A stretch of DNA of 64,000 nt from Aneurinibacillus danicus (GTDB taxonomy: Bacteria > Bacillota > Bacilli > Aneurinibacillales > Aneurinibacillaceae), in contig NZ_BJXX01000056.1 of the NCBI RefSeq assembly GCF_007991215.1, forward strand, positions 1-64,000. The letters run 5' to 3'. Position 1 is the stretch's first letter, and every line of letters begins with the position of its first letter. Under the pieces are notes generated by a model, which was not told where the DNA came from, did not search any database, and worked only from the letters and a program-made list of their open reading frames with translations. Of the stretch, positions 34,021-42,490 are shown in pieces. The position numbers were made by a program, and so were the translations under genes.

Positions 34021-34422
34021 ATGAAGATCACTCCCGAGCAGCGCCGCAAAATCTTCGGGCTTATGAAGCAGTACGGCATCGAGGAGGAAAACCTGCGGTC
34101 GGTCGTCGAGCAAGTCAGCGGCGACCGCAGTATCTCCGCCCTGACGAAGGAGCAGGCGATCAAGGTCATCGACCGGCTGTGCAAGCTCGTCGGCGAAGTG
34201 CCGAAGCCGCGCGAACACCGGGCGACGGACGCCATGCTCGGCAAAATCCGCCAGCTGGAGAAGGAGCTCGGATGGGCAGACGAGCCCAAGCGCCTCCAGG
34301 GATTCGTCAAAAAGCTCACCGGCGTGGACCGGCTCGGCTGGCTGACGAAGCAGCAAGGCATCAAGGTGATCGAGGCGCTGAAGAAGATGCGGGATCGCGG
34401 CTATCAGCGGGCCGCGCCCTAA
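34021..34422 (+). CDS. GemA-like regulator (Mu gp16, DUF1018)
   Basis: 133 residues from the ATG at 34021, AAGGAGTGATT upstream. The block ITPEQRRKIFGLMKQYGIEE and LTGVDRLGWLTKQQGIKVIE with SISALTKEQAIKVIDRLCKL are typical of the DUF1018/GemA family, which in Mu modulates late gene expression and host genes through DNA relaxation. The usual slot is just before the Mor gene, as here. Confidence 0.88.
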   Translation: MKITPEQRRKIFGLMKQYGIEEENLRSVVEQVSGDRSISALTKEQAIKVIDRLCKLVGEVPKPREHRATDAMLGKIRQLEKELGWADEPKRLQGFVKKLTGVDRLGWLTKQQGIKVIEALKKMRDRGYQRAAP

Positions 34423-34433
34423 AGGTCGGCGTC

Positions 34434-34646
34434 GTGAGCCGACGAAGCGCCTCGCGTTTCTTGGCGGCGACGTTCCTCATCTGCCCCGTCTGCCGCCACG
34501 TCTCCACCATTCAGCGGCGAAGAAGCAAGCTGAAGAAATCCGGCCACATCAAAACGCTGTGGTGCCCGTCCTGCCAGGCCGTCACCCAGCACGTCGAAGC
34601 CAAAGAATGGGAAATCGCGAGACAAAACGAGAACGATGCGATATAA
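34434..34646 (+). CDS. Com-like small zinc-finger protein
   Basis: 70 residues from the GTG at 34434 (start uncertain; the ribosome site is weak). CPVC and CPSC, 30 residues apart, form a zinc ribbon in a basic context (IQRRRSKLKKSGHIKTLW). Mu Com is a small zinc-ribbon translational activator of mom; no mom gene is seen here, so a different RNA-binding or regulatory role is likely. Confidence 0.6.
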   Translation: MSRRSASRFLAATFLICPVCRHVSTIQRRRSKLKKSGHIKTLWCPSCQAVTQHVEAKEWEIARQNENDAI

Positions 34647-34666
34647 TGCCAGGAAGGAGGATGTCA

Positions 34667-34972
34667 ATGGAGTTGACCGAGGAGCTGATCGCCGAAGTCA
34701 ACTGCGAGGAACTGCCTCATCCTTACAGGAAGATGGCCGAGCTGATCGGCGTGGCTGCTACGCTAGAGCTCGCCAAGCACTTCGGCGGCACCTATGAGTA
34801 TATGCCGAAGTTTGACAAGGCCATCGGCCCGGCTCGGGACCGCATCATCTGCAAGGAGTTCGACGGGACCAACTACAAAGACCTTGCCCGCAAGTATAAC
34901 CTGTCGGAAACGTACATTCGCAGCCTGACCCGACCGAAGGAAGAAGGCGAGCAGTTGGAGATCGAAATTTAA
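34667..34972 (+). CDS. Mor-like activator of middle/late transcription
   Basis: 101 residues from the ATG at 34667 (GGAAGGAGG 6 bases upstream). ELPHPYRKMAELIGVAATLE, LAKHFGGTYEYMPKFDKAIG and the C-terminal helix-turn-helix ARKYNLSETYIRSLTRP match the Mor/C transcription activator family. It closes the early operon, is followed by two terminators, and probably turns on the structural gene operon that begins at 35105. Confidence 0.9.
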   Translation: MELTEELIAEVNCEELPHPYRKMAELIGVAATLELAKHFGGTYEYMPKFDKAIGPARDRIICKEFDGTNYKDLARKYNLSETYIRSLTRPKEEGEQLEIEI

Positions 34973-35011
34973 TAGTTTTCCTATAAGTAGTTTATCGCGC
35001 GAAAAAACTAG

Positions 35012-35043
35012 AGGGGTTTGATCGAATCCGATCAGACCCCTTT
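35012..35043 (+). terminator. Early-operon terminator 1
   Basis: AGGGGTTTGATCG and CGATCAGACCCCT arms around AATC, followed by TTTG. 40 bp past the Mor stop. Confidence 0.75.
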
Positions 35044-35048
35044 GTTAT

Positions 35049-35084
35049 GCTCACAATAGACCAAAATCTGTTGTGAGCTTTTTT
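35049..35084 (+). terminator. Early-operon terminator 2
   Basis: GCTCACAA and TTGTGAGC pair, then TTTTTT. With the hairpin just before it, this isolates early from late transcription. A late promoter must lie in or near the short stretch before 35091. Confidence 0.85.
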
Positions 35085-35104
35085 CGTTTAGGAGGGAACT
35101 AGCA

Positions 35105-35467
35105 TTGGATCAACTGCCAACCGGCGCACTTGTGACAATCATCACCGTCATGGGCTCGATTCTGCTGACGCTTGCCAGCATCATCGGTTATTTCCTCAAA
35201 GACATTCGTGCCAGCGTGAAAGAAAATCAGTCCGCCCTGGACAAAAACCTTCAGGAGATCGAGAAGGACTTCTCGGACTTCAAGGCCGAGCTGCCGCAGA
35301 AGTACGTCCTGAAAGACGACTTCAACCGCGCCCTGAAGGAGCTGAAAGACGACCAGACGCGGGCGATCGCGGGGCTCGAACATAAAGTCGATACGCTCAC
35401 CCGCGACGTGCGGGAAATGCTCCAGAGCGTGAGTAAATTGACGGGAGCAGGAGGGAAAAACGAATGA
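35105..35467 (+). CDS. Membrane protein with coiled coil (Mu gp25-slot, DUF2730-like)
   Basis: 120 residues from TTG at 35105 (GGAGGG 8 bases upstream). One membrane helix (VTIITVMGSILLTLASIIGY), then a long charged coiled coil (SALDKNLQEIEKDFSDFKAE, GLEHKVDTLTRDVREMLQSV). In Mu-like phages a short membrane-coil protein sits just before gp26 and gp27. Lysis or envelope role possible. Confidence 0.7.
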   Translation: MDQLPTGALVTIITVMGSILLTLASIIGYFLKDIRASVKENQSALDKNLQEIEKDFSDFKAELPQKYVLKDDFNRALKELKDDQTRAIAGLEHKVDTLTRDVREMLQSVSKLTGAGGKNE

Positions 35468-35760
35468 ACAACAAGGAAGCAAAAGAAATCCGGGGATTCA
35501 TCCTGACGATCCTCAAAGTCCAATATCCGAGCCCGGCCAGCGACCGGCTGATCTCGTTGACGCTGAACGACAGCCAGATGGACGGCTCGCTGCCGCAAAT
35601 CCGCAGGCATCTGCACTATCTCGAAGAGAAAGGGTACGTCCGCACCGAGGAGGGCAACGAACTCGGCATCCAGCGCACGATGGCCACCCTGACCGCCAAA
35701 GGCATCGACCTGCTGGACGGTAACATCCCGGACGATCCCGGCGTGTTGGTGATCCGCTGA
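35464..35760 (+). CDS. Winged-helix protein (Mu gp26 slot)
   Basis: 98 residues: a compact winged helix (IRGFILTILKVQYPSPASDR, IRRHLHYLEEKGYVRTEEGN, TMATLTAKGIDLLDGNIPDD). Overlaps the preceding gene by 4 bases and the next by one. Homologues sit before the small terminase in Mu-like phages; a packaging or regulatory role is inferred. Confidence 0.75.
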   Translation: MNNKEAKEIRGFILTILKVQYPSPASDRLISLTLNDSQMDGSLPQIRRHLHYLEEKGYVRTEEGNELGIQRTMATLTAKGIDLLDGNIPDDPGVLVIR

Positions 35761-36302
35761 TGTCAAGCCGCCGAAAGCATAGCAAAGTGCTTCAATTGCC
35801 GCCGGAAATCGTCGAGGCGGTCAACAAAAAACTGACGACCGGCGCAACGTACCGTGAGATCGCCGACTGGATCAACCAGATGGCCGACAAGACCGGCGTC
35901 GAGGTCAGCCACATGGCGGTGCAGCGGTACGGCAAAGACTTCCTGTCGCGGCTGGAGAAGCTGCGGATCGCCCGCGAGCAGGCCAAGGCGATCATCGAAG
36001 ACAGCAAAGACCGACCGGCAACGGAAATGACCGAGGCGGCGTCGAATCTGGCCGTGCAGCTCATCCAGGAAACGCTGATGGCCGCCCAGGACGAGGGCGG
36101 CGTGATCGACAAGGGTTTGATCGAGACAATGAAGGCGCTCGCTCAATTGGAACGCAGTTCGGTCCAGCGCGAGAAGTTGAAGCTGGAGTTCCGCCAGAAA
36201 GCCGAAAAGGCCGTCAAAGCGATCGAGGAAACCGGGCGACAAAAGGGGCTTGACGCGGAAACGCTGGCCTACATCAAAGAGCAAGTGTACGGCATCCTAT
36301 GA
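35760..36302 (+). CDS. Terminase small subunit (Mu gp27, DUF3486)
   Basis: 180 residues. The N-terminal helix-turn-helix region (LPPEIVEAVNKKLTTGATYR, EIADWINQMADKTGVEVSHM) and the helical core (LRIAREQAKAIIEDSKDRPA, AASNLAVQLIQETLMAAQDE) are typical of DUF3486. It recognises phage DNA for headful packaging and precedes the large subunit with a 4-base overlap. Confidence 0.9.
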   Translation: MSSRRKHSKVLQLPPEIVEAVNKKLTTGATYREIADWINQMADKTGVEVSHMAVQRYGKDFLSRLEKLRIAREQAKAIIEDSKDRPATEMTEAASNLAVQLIQETLMAAQDEGGVIDKGLIETMKALAQLERSSVQREKLKLEFRQKAEKAVKAIEETGRQKGLDAETLAYIKEQVYGIL

Positions 36303-37600
36303 CGCAGCCCGCGATCCAGCTCACCGAATACCAGCGCAAATGGGTCGAGGACAAGAGCCGGTTCAAAATCTCCCTGAAAGCCCGGCAGACCGGCTTTTCG
36401 TTCGCGGTTTCGCTGGAAGTCGTGCTCGACTGTCTCGATCACCGGACGACGTGGGTGCTCCTCTCACGCGGGGAACGGCAAAGCAAGGAGCTCATGGAAA
36501 AGGTCGCCACGCACACCCGCGCGATCGGCGTCGCCTGCGAGGAGCTGGAGACAACCTTTAAGATTGACGACCAGGCGATCAAGCAGCTGGAGGTCCGTTT
36601 CCCGAACGGCAGCAAGATCATCGGCCTTCCAGCCAACCCTGACACCGCGCGGGGCTTCTCCGGCAACGTCGTGCTGGACGAGTTCGCGTTCCACGCGGAC
36701 AGCCGGAAAATCTGGACGGCGCTGTATCCGACGATCACGCGGGGCTACAAACTGCGCGTCATCTCGACGCCGAACGGCAAGTCGGGCAAGTTTTACGACC
36801 TGTGGATGGACAACACCGGCACCTGGTCGAAGCACTTCGTGGACATCTACATGGCGAAGGAGCAAGGGCTCGACATCGACATCGACGAGCTGCGCAAGGG
36901 TTGCGAATCGGAAGACGACTGGCTGCAAGAGTTTTGCTGCGAGTTCATCGACGAGGCCGGATCGCTCCTCCCTTACGAACTCATCACCCCTTGCGAGACG
37001 GACGAAGCGACGTTCATGCTGCCGGAGGACTTTTCCCCGGTCGGCGATCTGACGCTCGGCGTGGACATCGGACGCAAGCGCGACCTGACCGTCATGTGGA
37101 TTCTCGAATATACCGGCACGCTGTACTGGACGCGAGCGATCCACGTTCTGGAGAAACAAAAGTTCAGCGTCCAGCGCGAGCAGTTGTTCACCTACCTGTC
37201 CATGCCGCGCATGCGCCGGGCCTGCATCGACGCCACCGGCATCGGCATGCAGCTCGCCGAGGAGGCGGTCGAGGCGTTCGGCAGCAAGGCCGAAGCGGTT
37301 GAATTTACCGGGCCGGTCAAGCAGGAGCTTGCGATCACCCAGCGCCGGGCGTTCGAGGATCGCGTCGTGCGCATCCCGATCGACCGGGTGCTGCGAAACG
37401 ATCTGCACTCGGTCCAGAAAATCACGACGGCAGCCGGGAACATCCGGTACGCCGCCGAACGCAGCGAGAACGGCCACGCGGACCGGTTCTGGGCGCTCGC
37501 CCTCTCGCTGCACGCTGCAATCAATAACCCGTATGTGTCGCTGGATGTGACGGTCGCCCGGCGGAGCGTCGTGCGGAGGATGATGGAGGGATACGGATGA
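36299..37600 (+). CDS. Terminase large subunit (Mu gp28-like)
   Basis: 433 residues. The ATPase motor has the adenine and Walker A-like region TEYQRKWVEDKSRFKISLKA then RQTGFSFAVSLEV, Walker B NVVLDEFAFH and the coupling motif RVISTPNGKSGKFYD. The nuclease domain begins LTLGVDIGRKRDLTVMWILE, with catalytic acidic residues (GVDIGR; ACIDATGIG). It packages the transposed genome with flanking host DNA, as in Mu. Confidence 0.92.
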   Translation: MTQPAIQLTEYQRKWVEDKSRFKISLKARQTGFSFAVSLEVVLDCLDHRTTWVLLSRGERQSKELMEKVATHTRAIGVACEELETTFKIDDQAIKQLEVRFPNGSKIIGLPANPDTARGFSGNVVLDEFAFHADSRKIWTALYPTITRGYKLRVISTPNGKSGKFYDLWMDNTGTWSKHFVDIYMAKEQGLDIDIDELRKGCESEDDWLQEFCCEFIDEAGSLLPYELITPCETDEATFMLPEDFSPVGDLTLGVDIGRKRDLTVMWILEYTGTLYWTRAIHVLEKQKFSVQREQLFTYLSMPRMRRACIDATGIGMQLAEEAVEAFGSKAEAVEFTGPVKQELAITQRRAFEDRVVRIPIDRVLRNDLHSVQKITTAAGNIRYAAERSENGHADRFWALALSLHAAINNPYVSLDVTVARRSVVRRMMEGYG

Positions 37601-39849
37601 TTCTCGGTCCAGACGGAAGACCAATCAAAAAACCGGATACGAGCGAAATCGCCCGCGTCCTGAACACGTTCGGCGCATTCATGAAGTCGTTGCCGAACCC
37701 GGACATCATCCTGAAGAAAACCGGCAAGTCGGCGGAAATTTTCGAGGAGATGAAAACCGACGCGCATGTGTGGGCGGAGCTCACCAAGCGCAAAAGTGGC
37801 GTTCTCTCAAAAGATTGGGACGTGCTCCCCGCCTCTGACGACCGGCGCGATCTGGAGATCGCCGCCTTCGTCAAGGAGACGTTCGAGCGGCTCAACTTCG
37901 ACCAGGACATGCGGCAAATGCTCGACGCTGTGTTCGCAGGTCGGAACATTCACGAGCTGATCTGGACGGAACGGGAAGGCCGCTGGACGATCGCCAACAT
38001 GAAAGACCGCCCGATCGAATATTTCACCTTCGACATCGACGGGAACCTGCGCTTTTTGCGCAGTCTGGCCGACATCGAGGGCGAGCCGGTGCCGCCGGGC
38101 AAGTTCCTGACCGTCGTCCACGAATCGGGCGACGATCACAACCCTTACGGCGTGGCGCTGGCGACGAAGTGCTTCTGGGCGTGGCAGTTCAAGAAGCACG
38201 GGTTCAAGTTCTGGGCGATCTTCATGGAAAAGTACGGCATGCCGACGGCCATCGGAAAGTACCAGCCGGGCGCGTCGCAAGCCGATCAGGACCGGCTGCT
38301 CGATGCGCTCGTCTCGCTCGTCCAGGACGCGGCGGTCGCGATCCCGGCCAACTCGTCCGTGGAGTTCAAGGAGGCCGGAGACGCGAAAGGAGACGCGCAT
38401 GAGGCGTTCCTCCGGTTCTGCAACGCGGAAATCTCGAAGGCGATCCTCGGCCAGACGCTCACGACCGAGCTGCCGAGCGGCGGTTCGTTTGCCGCCAGCA
38501 AGACACATGAAGGCGTCAAGGACGAGATCATCGAGGCGGACGCAAAAATGCTCATGAGCGCGATCAATACGGACCTGATCCCCTACCTGGTCGCCTTCAA
38601 CTTCGGCGAGGTCGATTCGTATCCGTATTTCCATATCGACTTTGAGCCAGAGGAAGTTCACAAGGAATGGGTTGAACGAGACGAAAAGCTGGTCAACATG
38701 GGTGTGCCGATCTCGGTGGATTACTTTTATGAGAAGTACAACATCCCCCGCCCCGGCAAGAACGACGTGCTGGTGAAGAAGGCGGAAGTCGCCCCTTCCC
38801 CGCTCTTTTCGGAACAAAACGTCTCACGAAAAGCGCGAAAAACGCACGATCATGACCGCGAGCTGCACGTCGTTCAATTCACCGCTGAGGAGGATGACCA
38901 GCAGGAACGGGCCGATCAACTTCAGCTGCTATTCGCTCGGTCCGTGGATGAAAGTCTTCTGATCGTCCGGCGGATGTGGAATCACCTGGTCGATCAGGTG
39001 CGCCGGTGGAAAGACTTCGGCGCTGCCGATGTCAGCCGCTTGCAGCCGGATCAGGAGGCGATCGCCGACCTTGCCGATCTCATGAACCGGACAAGCATCG
39101 TCGCCTACGCGATGGGCGAATACGCTGCGCATCTCGACTTCCTGAAGGCCGAACGCGAAGGAAACGCCTCTTTCGCGAGCGAGGACGAGGAACTCGCGTA
39201 CAAGGTTGTCGCCAAGCCGGTCAAGTTTGAGGAGGCGATCCGCTACTTTTCGCAGCTGATGCCGATCAACATGGAGCAGTACCGGAAGCTGAACGACGAG
39301 CTTCGCACCAAGCATTTCACGCTGGCGGGCGTGCAAAGCCAGGATATGGTCCGGGCGATCCACGAGGCGCTGCTCGCCTCCCTGGAACAGGGCACGACCT
39401 TCGAGGACTTCCTGAAGGCCGTGGATGCGAAGGCGGCGGCGCTCGGCATCAGCGAGCTGGACCCGTGGCACCTGGAGACGGTGTTTCGCAACCAGATTCA
39501 GACGGCTTACGAAACCGGCCAGTATGAAAAGCTCCAGCAGCCGGAAATGGCGGATATGTTCCCTTATTACCGCTATTCCGCCGTGTTGGATTCGGGCACG
39601 CGGGCCAGCCACCGGGCGATGAACGGTTTTGTGGCAAGTCGCGACGATCCGATCTGGAATGAATGGTGGCCGCCGAACGGCCACCGCTGCCGGTGCGGCG
39701 TGATTGCCATCAACAAGTACCGCGCCGCCCGCGAGGGTATCACCCCGGCCAACTTCAGGCCGGACGTTTCACCCGATCCGGGCTGGTCCAAGCCCCCAAG
39801 CGTCTCGCTGCGGGAAGTGCCCGAATCGGTCAAAGACCGTGAGGAATAA
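37597..39849 (+). CDS. Portal (DUF935, Mu gp29) fused to MuF-type minor head protein (gp30)
   Basis: 750 residues. Residues 1-400 are the DUF935 portal (SGVLSKDWDVLPASDDRRDL, VVHESGDDHNPYGVALATKC, IGKYQPGASQADQDRLLDAL). Residues 540-740 are a MuF/SPP1 gp7-like domain (DPWHLETVFRNQIQTAYETG, MADMFPYYRYSAVLDSGTRA, WPPNGHRCRCGVIAINKYRA). In Mu these are two genes; here there is one continuous frame. Both act at the portal vertex, so a fusion is plausible biologically. Confidence 0.9.
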   Translation: MILGPDGRPIKKPDTSEIARVLNTFGAFMKSLPNPDIILKKTGKSAEIFEEMKTDAHVWAELTKRKSGVLSKDWDVLPASDDRRDLEIAAFVKETFERLNFDQDMRQMLDAVFAGRNIHELIWTEREGRWTIANMKDRPIEYFTFDIDGNLRFLRSLADIEGEPVPPGKFLTVVHESGDDHNPYGVALATKCFWAWQFKKHGFKFWAIFMEKYGMPTAIGKYQPGASQADQDRLLDALVSLVQDAAVAIPANSSVEFKEAGDAKGDAHEAFLRFCNAEISKAILGQTLTTELPSGGSFAASKTHEGVKDEIIEADAKMLMSAINTDLIPYLVAFNFGEVDSYPYFHIDFEPEEVHKEWVERDEKLVNMGVPISVDYFYEKYNIPRPGKNDVLVKKAEVAPSPLFSEQNVSRKARKTHDHDRELHVVQFTAEEDDQQERADQLQLLFARSVDESLLIVRRMWNHLVDQVRRWKDFGAADVSRLQPDQEAIADLADLMNRTSIVAYAMGEYAAHLDFLKAEREGNASFASEDEELAYKVVAKPVKFEEAIRYFSQLMPINMEQYRKLNDELRTKHFTLAGVQSQDMVRAIHEALLASLEQGTTFEDFLKAVDAKAAALGISELDPWHLETVFRNQIQTAYETGQYEKLQQPEMADMFPYYRYSAVLDSGTRASHRAMNGFVASRDDPIWNEWWPPNGHRCRCGVIAINKYRAAREGITPANFRPDVSPDPGWSKPPSVSLREVPESVKDREE

Positions 39850-39864
39850 GGAGGAAAACACGCG

Positions 39865-40812
39865 ATGAAATGGTACGAAGTGTTCCGCGCCGGAAAGTAT
39901 GAGCCGCAAGGCGAGTTCACCGAAGACGACATTCAGCAGATCGTGGACAACTACGACCCGAACAAATTCGAGGCGCCGATCGTCATCGGGCATCCGAAAC
40001 AGGACGATCCGGCCTTCGGCTGGGTGTCCGCCCTGAAGCGCGAGGGCGACAAGTTGCTGGCGTCGTTCCACCAGGTGGTGCCCGAATTTTCGGAGGCGGT
40101 CAACGCCGGGCGCTACAAGAAAGTGTCCGTCCGCCTGCGCAAGACGGACAACGGCTGGACGCTGCGGCACGTTGGATTCCTCGGCGCAGCCGCCCCTGCC
40201 GTGGAAGGATTGAAGCCCATCGAGTTCTCCCAGGAGGACCGTGAAGGCATACAAATCGACCTGGATTTTTCAGGCGAAAACAAGGAGGCCAAGAAGATGC
40301 CGGACAACATGGACGACATCAAAAACCAAGTGCGGGCCGAGCTCGAAAAAGAGTTCGCCGCCGAGCGCGAGAAGCTCAAAAAGCAAATGGAGGCCGAGTT
40401 CGCCGCCGAGCGCGAACGGTCCCGCAAGCAATTGGAGCGCGAGCGCGACATCCACGCCCTGATCGACGAGCACAAGACGAAGCTCCCCCCGGCGCTGCGG
40501 ACCGGCCTGGTCGAATTCATGCAGCAGCTGCCCGACGAGGAGACGGTCGAGTTCTCGGCGGATGGCAAAGCGGTGAAACAATCGCCGTATCAGTTCTTCA
40601 AGTCGTTTGTCAGCAATCTGCCCGACAAGGACGCGCTGTTCACCGAGTTCGCAAAGAACCGGGAGAACGGCAGCAAGACCGCCGACTTTGCGGTCGGCCC
40701 GAACGAGCTGGTCGATGAAGATCGGCTGGAGCTCGACAAGAAAGCCCGCGACTTCGCGGAGAAAAACAAAGTGAGCTACGAAGAAGCGGTCATCGCCGTT
40801 TCTCGGGCGTAA
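39865..40812 (+). CDS. Prohead protease/scaffold (Mu I-like) with an internal scaffold start
   Basis: 315 residues. The N-terminal 130 form the protease-like part (VFRAGKYEPQGEFTEDDIQQ, IVDNYDPNKFEAPIVIGHPK, VSVRLRKTDNGWTLRHVGFL). The rest is a helical scaffold (ELEKEFAAEREKLKKQMEAE). An in-frame ATG at 40297 (Met145, MPDNMDDIKNQVRAELEKE) has AAGGAGG 8 bases upstream, so a separate scaffold of about 171 residues is probably made, as with Mu I/Z. Confidence 0.88.
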   Translation: MKWYEVFRAGKYEPQGEFTEDDIQQIVDNYDPNKFEAPIVIGHPKQDDPAFGWVSALKREGDKLLASFHQVVPEFSEAVNAGRYKKVSVRLRKTDNGWTLRHVGFLGAAAPAVEGLKPIEFSQEDREGIQIDLDFSGENKEAKKMPDNMDDIKNQVRAELEKEFAAEREKLKKQMEAEFAAERERSRKQLERERDIHALIDEHKTKLPPALRTGLVEFMQQLPDEETVEFSADGKAVKQSPYQFFKSFVSNLPDKDALFTEFAKNRENGSKTADFAVGPNELVDEDRLELDKKARDFAEKNKVSYEEAVIAVSRA

Positions 40813-40827
40813 GGAGGGCAAGCGGCC

Positions 40828-41181
40828 ATGAACACGCAGTACAATCCCGGTCACACGATCACCCGCATCGCGTCCGCGCCGGTCGGTGAATACCGCTTCG
40901 TCACGGCAGCCGGAGCGCAAGCCGGTGCCGGAGCCGCCGCGATCGGCGTCTCGCTGACCGCCGCAGCGGCTGCCGGTGCATCCCTGACGGTCGTCACCGG
41001 AGGCACAGCCCCGGTTATCGCCGGAGGTGCGATCAACGCCGGAGATCCCGTCACCAGCGACGCAGAAGGCCGCGCGGTTCCGGCAGCGACAGGCAATGTC
41101 ATCAACGGCGTCGCCCTGGAAGCCGCCGCGCTGGGCGAGCCGGTCGAAGTGCTGATCGGCGCACCGGCGGCCAAGGCATAA
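40828..41181 (+). CDS. Capsid decoration-type protein (DUF2190-like)
   Basis: 117 residues, Ala/Gly-rich and beta-like (EYRFVTAAGAQAGAGAAAIG, GAINAGDPVTSDAEGRAVPA, NVINGVALEAAALGEPVEVL). The last block is typical of DUF2190 cement proteins. Lies between scaffold and major capsid gene. Confidence 0.78.
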   Translation: MNTQYNPGHTITRIASAPVGEYRFVTAAGAQAGAGAAAIGVSLTAAAAAGASLTVVTGGTAPVIAGGAINAGDPVTSDAEGRAVPAATGNVINGVALEAAALGEPVEVLIGAPAAKA

Positions 41182-41203
41182 CCAACAAAAGGAGGCTAAA
41201 TCA

Positions 41204-42118
41204 ATGCCAGGACTGGAGAAAACGAGGATCGTGGACCCGATCCTCACGAACGTCGCCATCGGCTACAAAAACGCCGAATACATCGGCGAAAACCTGTTCC
41301 CGGTCGTGCCGGTGGACAAGGAGCAAGGCAAAATCCCGAAATGGGGCGCAGAGGCGTTCCGCATTTACAACACCCGCCGCGCGATTCGCAGCAAGACGAA
41401 CCGCATCGAGATGGACGCGACGACGGTCCCCTACTCCCTGGAGGAGGAAGCGCTCGAAGCGCCGATCGATGACCGCGAGCTGGAGGAAGCAGCGGAAGTG
41501 CTGAAGCTCGAAATGAGCCGCACCAAGATGCTGACCGACAACATCCGGCTGAAGATGGAGAAAGACCAGGCGGACGCCGCGCAAAACCCGGCGAATTATT
41601 CCGCCGATCATGTCGAAGCCCTTTCGGGCACGGACGTGTTCACCGACCCGGCCAGCAAGCCGATCGACGTGATCGGTGACGCCCGCGCCACCGTCCGCAG
41701 CAAGATCGGCCTGTACCCGAACGTGCTGGAGATCGGCGCTTCGGTGTACGAAGTGCTGAAGAATCACCCGCAGATCATCGACAAGATCAAGTATTCGCAG
41801 AAAGGCATCGCGACGGCGGACATCCTGGCCGAAATCTTCGACGTGAAGAAGGTCGTCGTCGGCAAAGCGGTGTACGCGGATCGCGACGGCACGATGAAGG
41901 ACGTATGGGGCAACAACCTCGTCCTGGCGTATGTGCCCGAGAACTCCGCTGACCTGTGGGTGCCGAGCTACGGCTACACGATGCGCAAGAAGGGCCGTCC
42001 GCAAACGTCGAAATACCGCGACGAGACGGTCAAGTCGAACATCATCCACGTTGCCGACGTGTACGGTGTGGAGCTCACCGCCAAGGACGCGGGCTTCCTC
42101 ATCACCGGCGCGGTGTAA
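41204..42118 (+). CDS. Major capsid protein (HK97-fold, Mu T slot)
   Basis: 304 residues with AAAGGAGG upstream. Start VDPILTNVAIGYKNAEYIGE, then LFPVVPVDKEQGKIPKWGAE (an N-arm/E-loop feature) and a P-domain region (ILAEIFDVKKVVVGKAVYAD). The position after the decoration gene supports the assignment. No sign of proteolytic delta domain beyond the upstream protease. Confidence 0.88.
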   Translation: MPGLEKTRIVDPILTNVAIGYKNAEYIGENLFPVVPVDKEQGKIPKWGAEAFRIYNTRRAIRSKTNRIEMDATTVPYSLEEEALEAPIDDRELEEAAEVLKLEMSRTKMLTDNIRLKMEKDQADAAQNPANYSADHVEALSGTDVFTDPASKPIDVIGDARATVRSKIGLYPNVLEIGASVYEVLKNHPQIIDKIKYSQKGIATADILAEIFDVKKVVVGKAVYADRDGTMKDVWGNNLVLAYVPENSADLWVPSYGYTMRKKGRPQTSKYRDETVKSNIIHVADVYGVELTAKDAGFLITGAV

Positions 42119-42132
42119 GGAGGGTTGACCCG

Positions 42133-42357
42133 ATGAGTGAACAAAGCAAAGAAAAGCAAACGACGGCGGAATATACCGTCTTGCGCCGCCTGCGGCACAA
42201 CGGCGATAAGCTCGCACCTGGAAAGACGGTTCAGCTGACCGAAGAGGAAGCCGACCGGCTGATCGCCCTCGGCATCGTCAAAGCGGCGGAAAAGCCGGTC
42301 GAAAAGACGAAATCCGGCGGCAAAAACCAAGGCGCGGGCGACCCGCCGAAAGAATAG
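42133..42357 (+). CDS. Small head-associated protein (DUF7210-like)
   Basis: 74 residues (YTVLRRLRHNGDKLAPGKTV, TEEEADRLIALGIVKAAEKP), Lys/Gly-rich tail. Such 70-80-residue proteins follow the capsid gene in many Mu-like phages. AAGGAGG upstream. Confidence 0.72.
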   Translation: MSEQSKEKQTTAEYTVLRRLRHNGDKLAPGKTVQLTEEEADRLIALGIVKAAEKPVEKTKSGGKNQGAGDPPKE

Positions 42358-42490
42358 CCTCCAGACGCTCTATTTTCCGTTCTGACGGCTTGGGGGTATA
42401 AAACTACTCACCAAGCCGGACAGGGGCGTTATCACGCGTTATAACGCGGTTTCCGAACGTGCTGGAAGGTTGAAGGGAGTGAGCGCTGCA
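42358..42490. other. Structured intergenic gap at the exact centre of the prophage
   Basis: 133 bp with no gene, in an operon whose genes otherwise abut. Contains a stem CGGCTTGG/CCAAGCCG (42386-42418, 17-base AT-rich loop) and GCGTTATCACGCGTTATAACGC, in which GCGTTATAACGC (42436-42447) is a perfect palindrome. The motif CGTTA matches the left-end arrays. The prophage midpoint is 42573. Candidate central gyrase or synapsis site; see findings. Confidence 0.5.

Noticed and set aside
33115-34356. A 413-codon minus-strand open frame across the early genes
   Set aside because: It crosses several well-supported plus-strand genes that have their own ribosome sites; low-information Arg/Leu/Val composition.
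36464-37624. A 386-codon minus-strand frame opposite the terminase
   Set aside because: The terminase on the plus strand has clear motifs; the antisense product has none.
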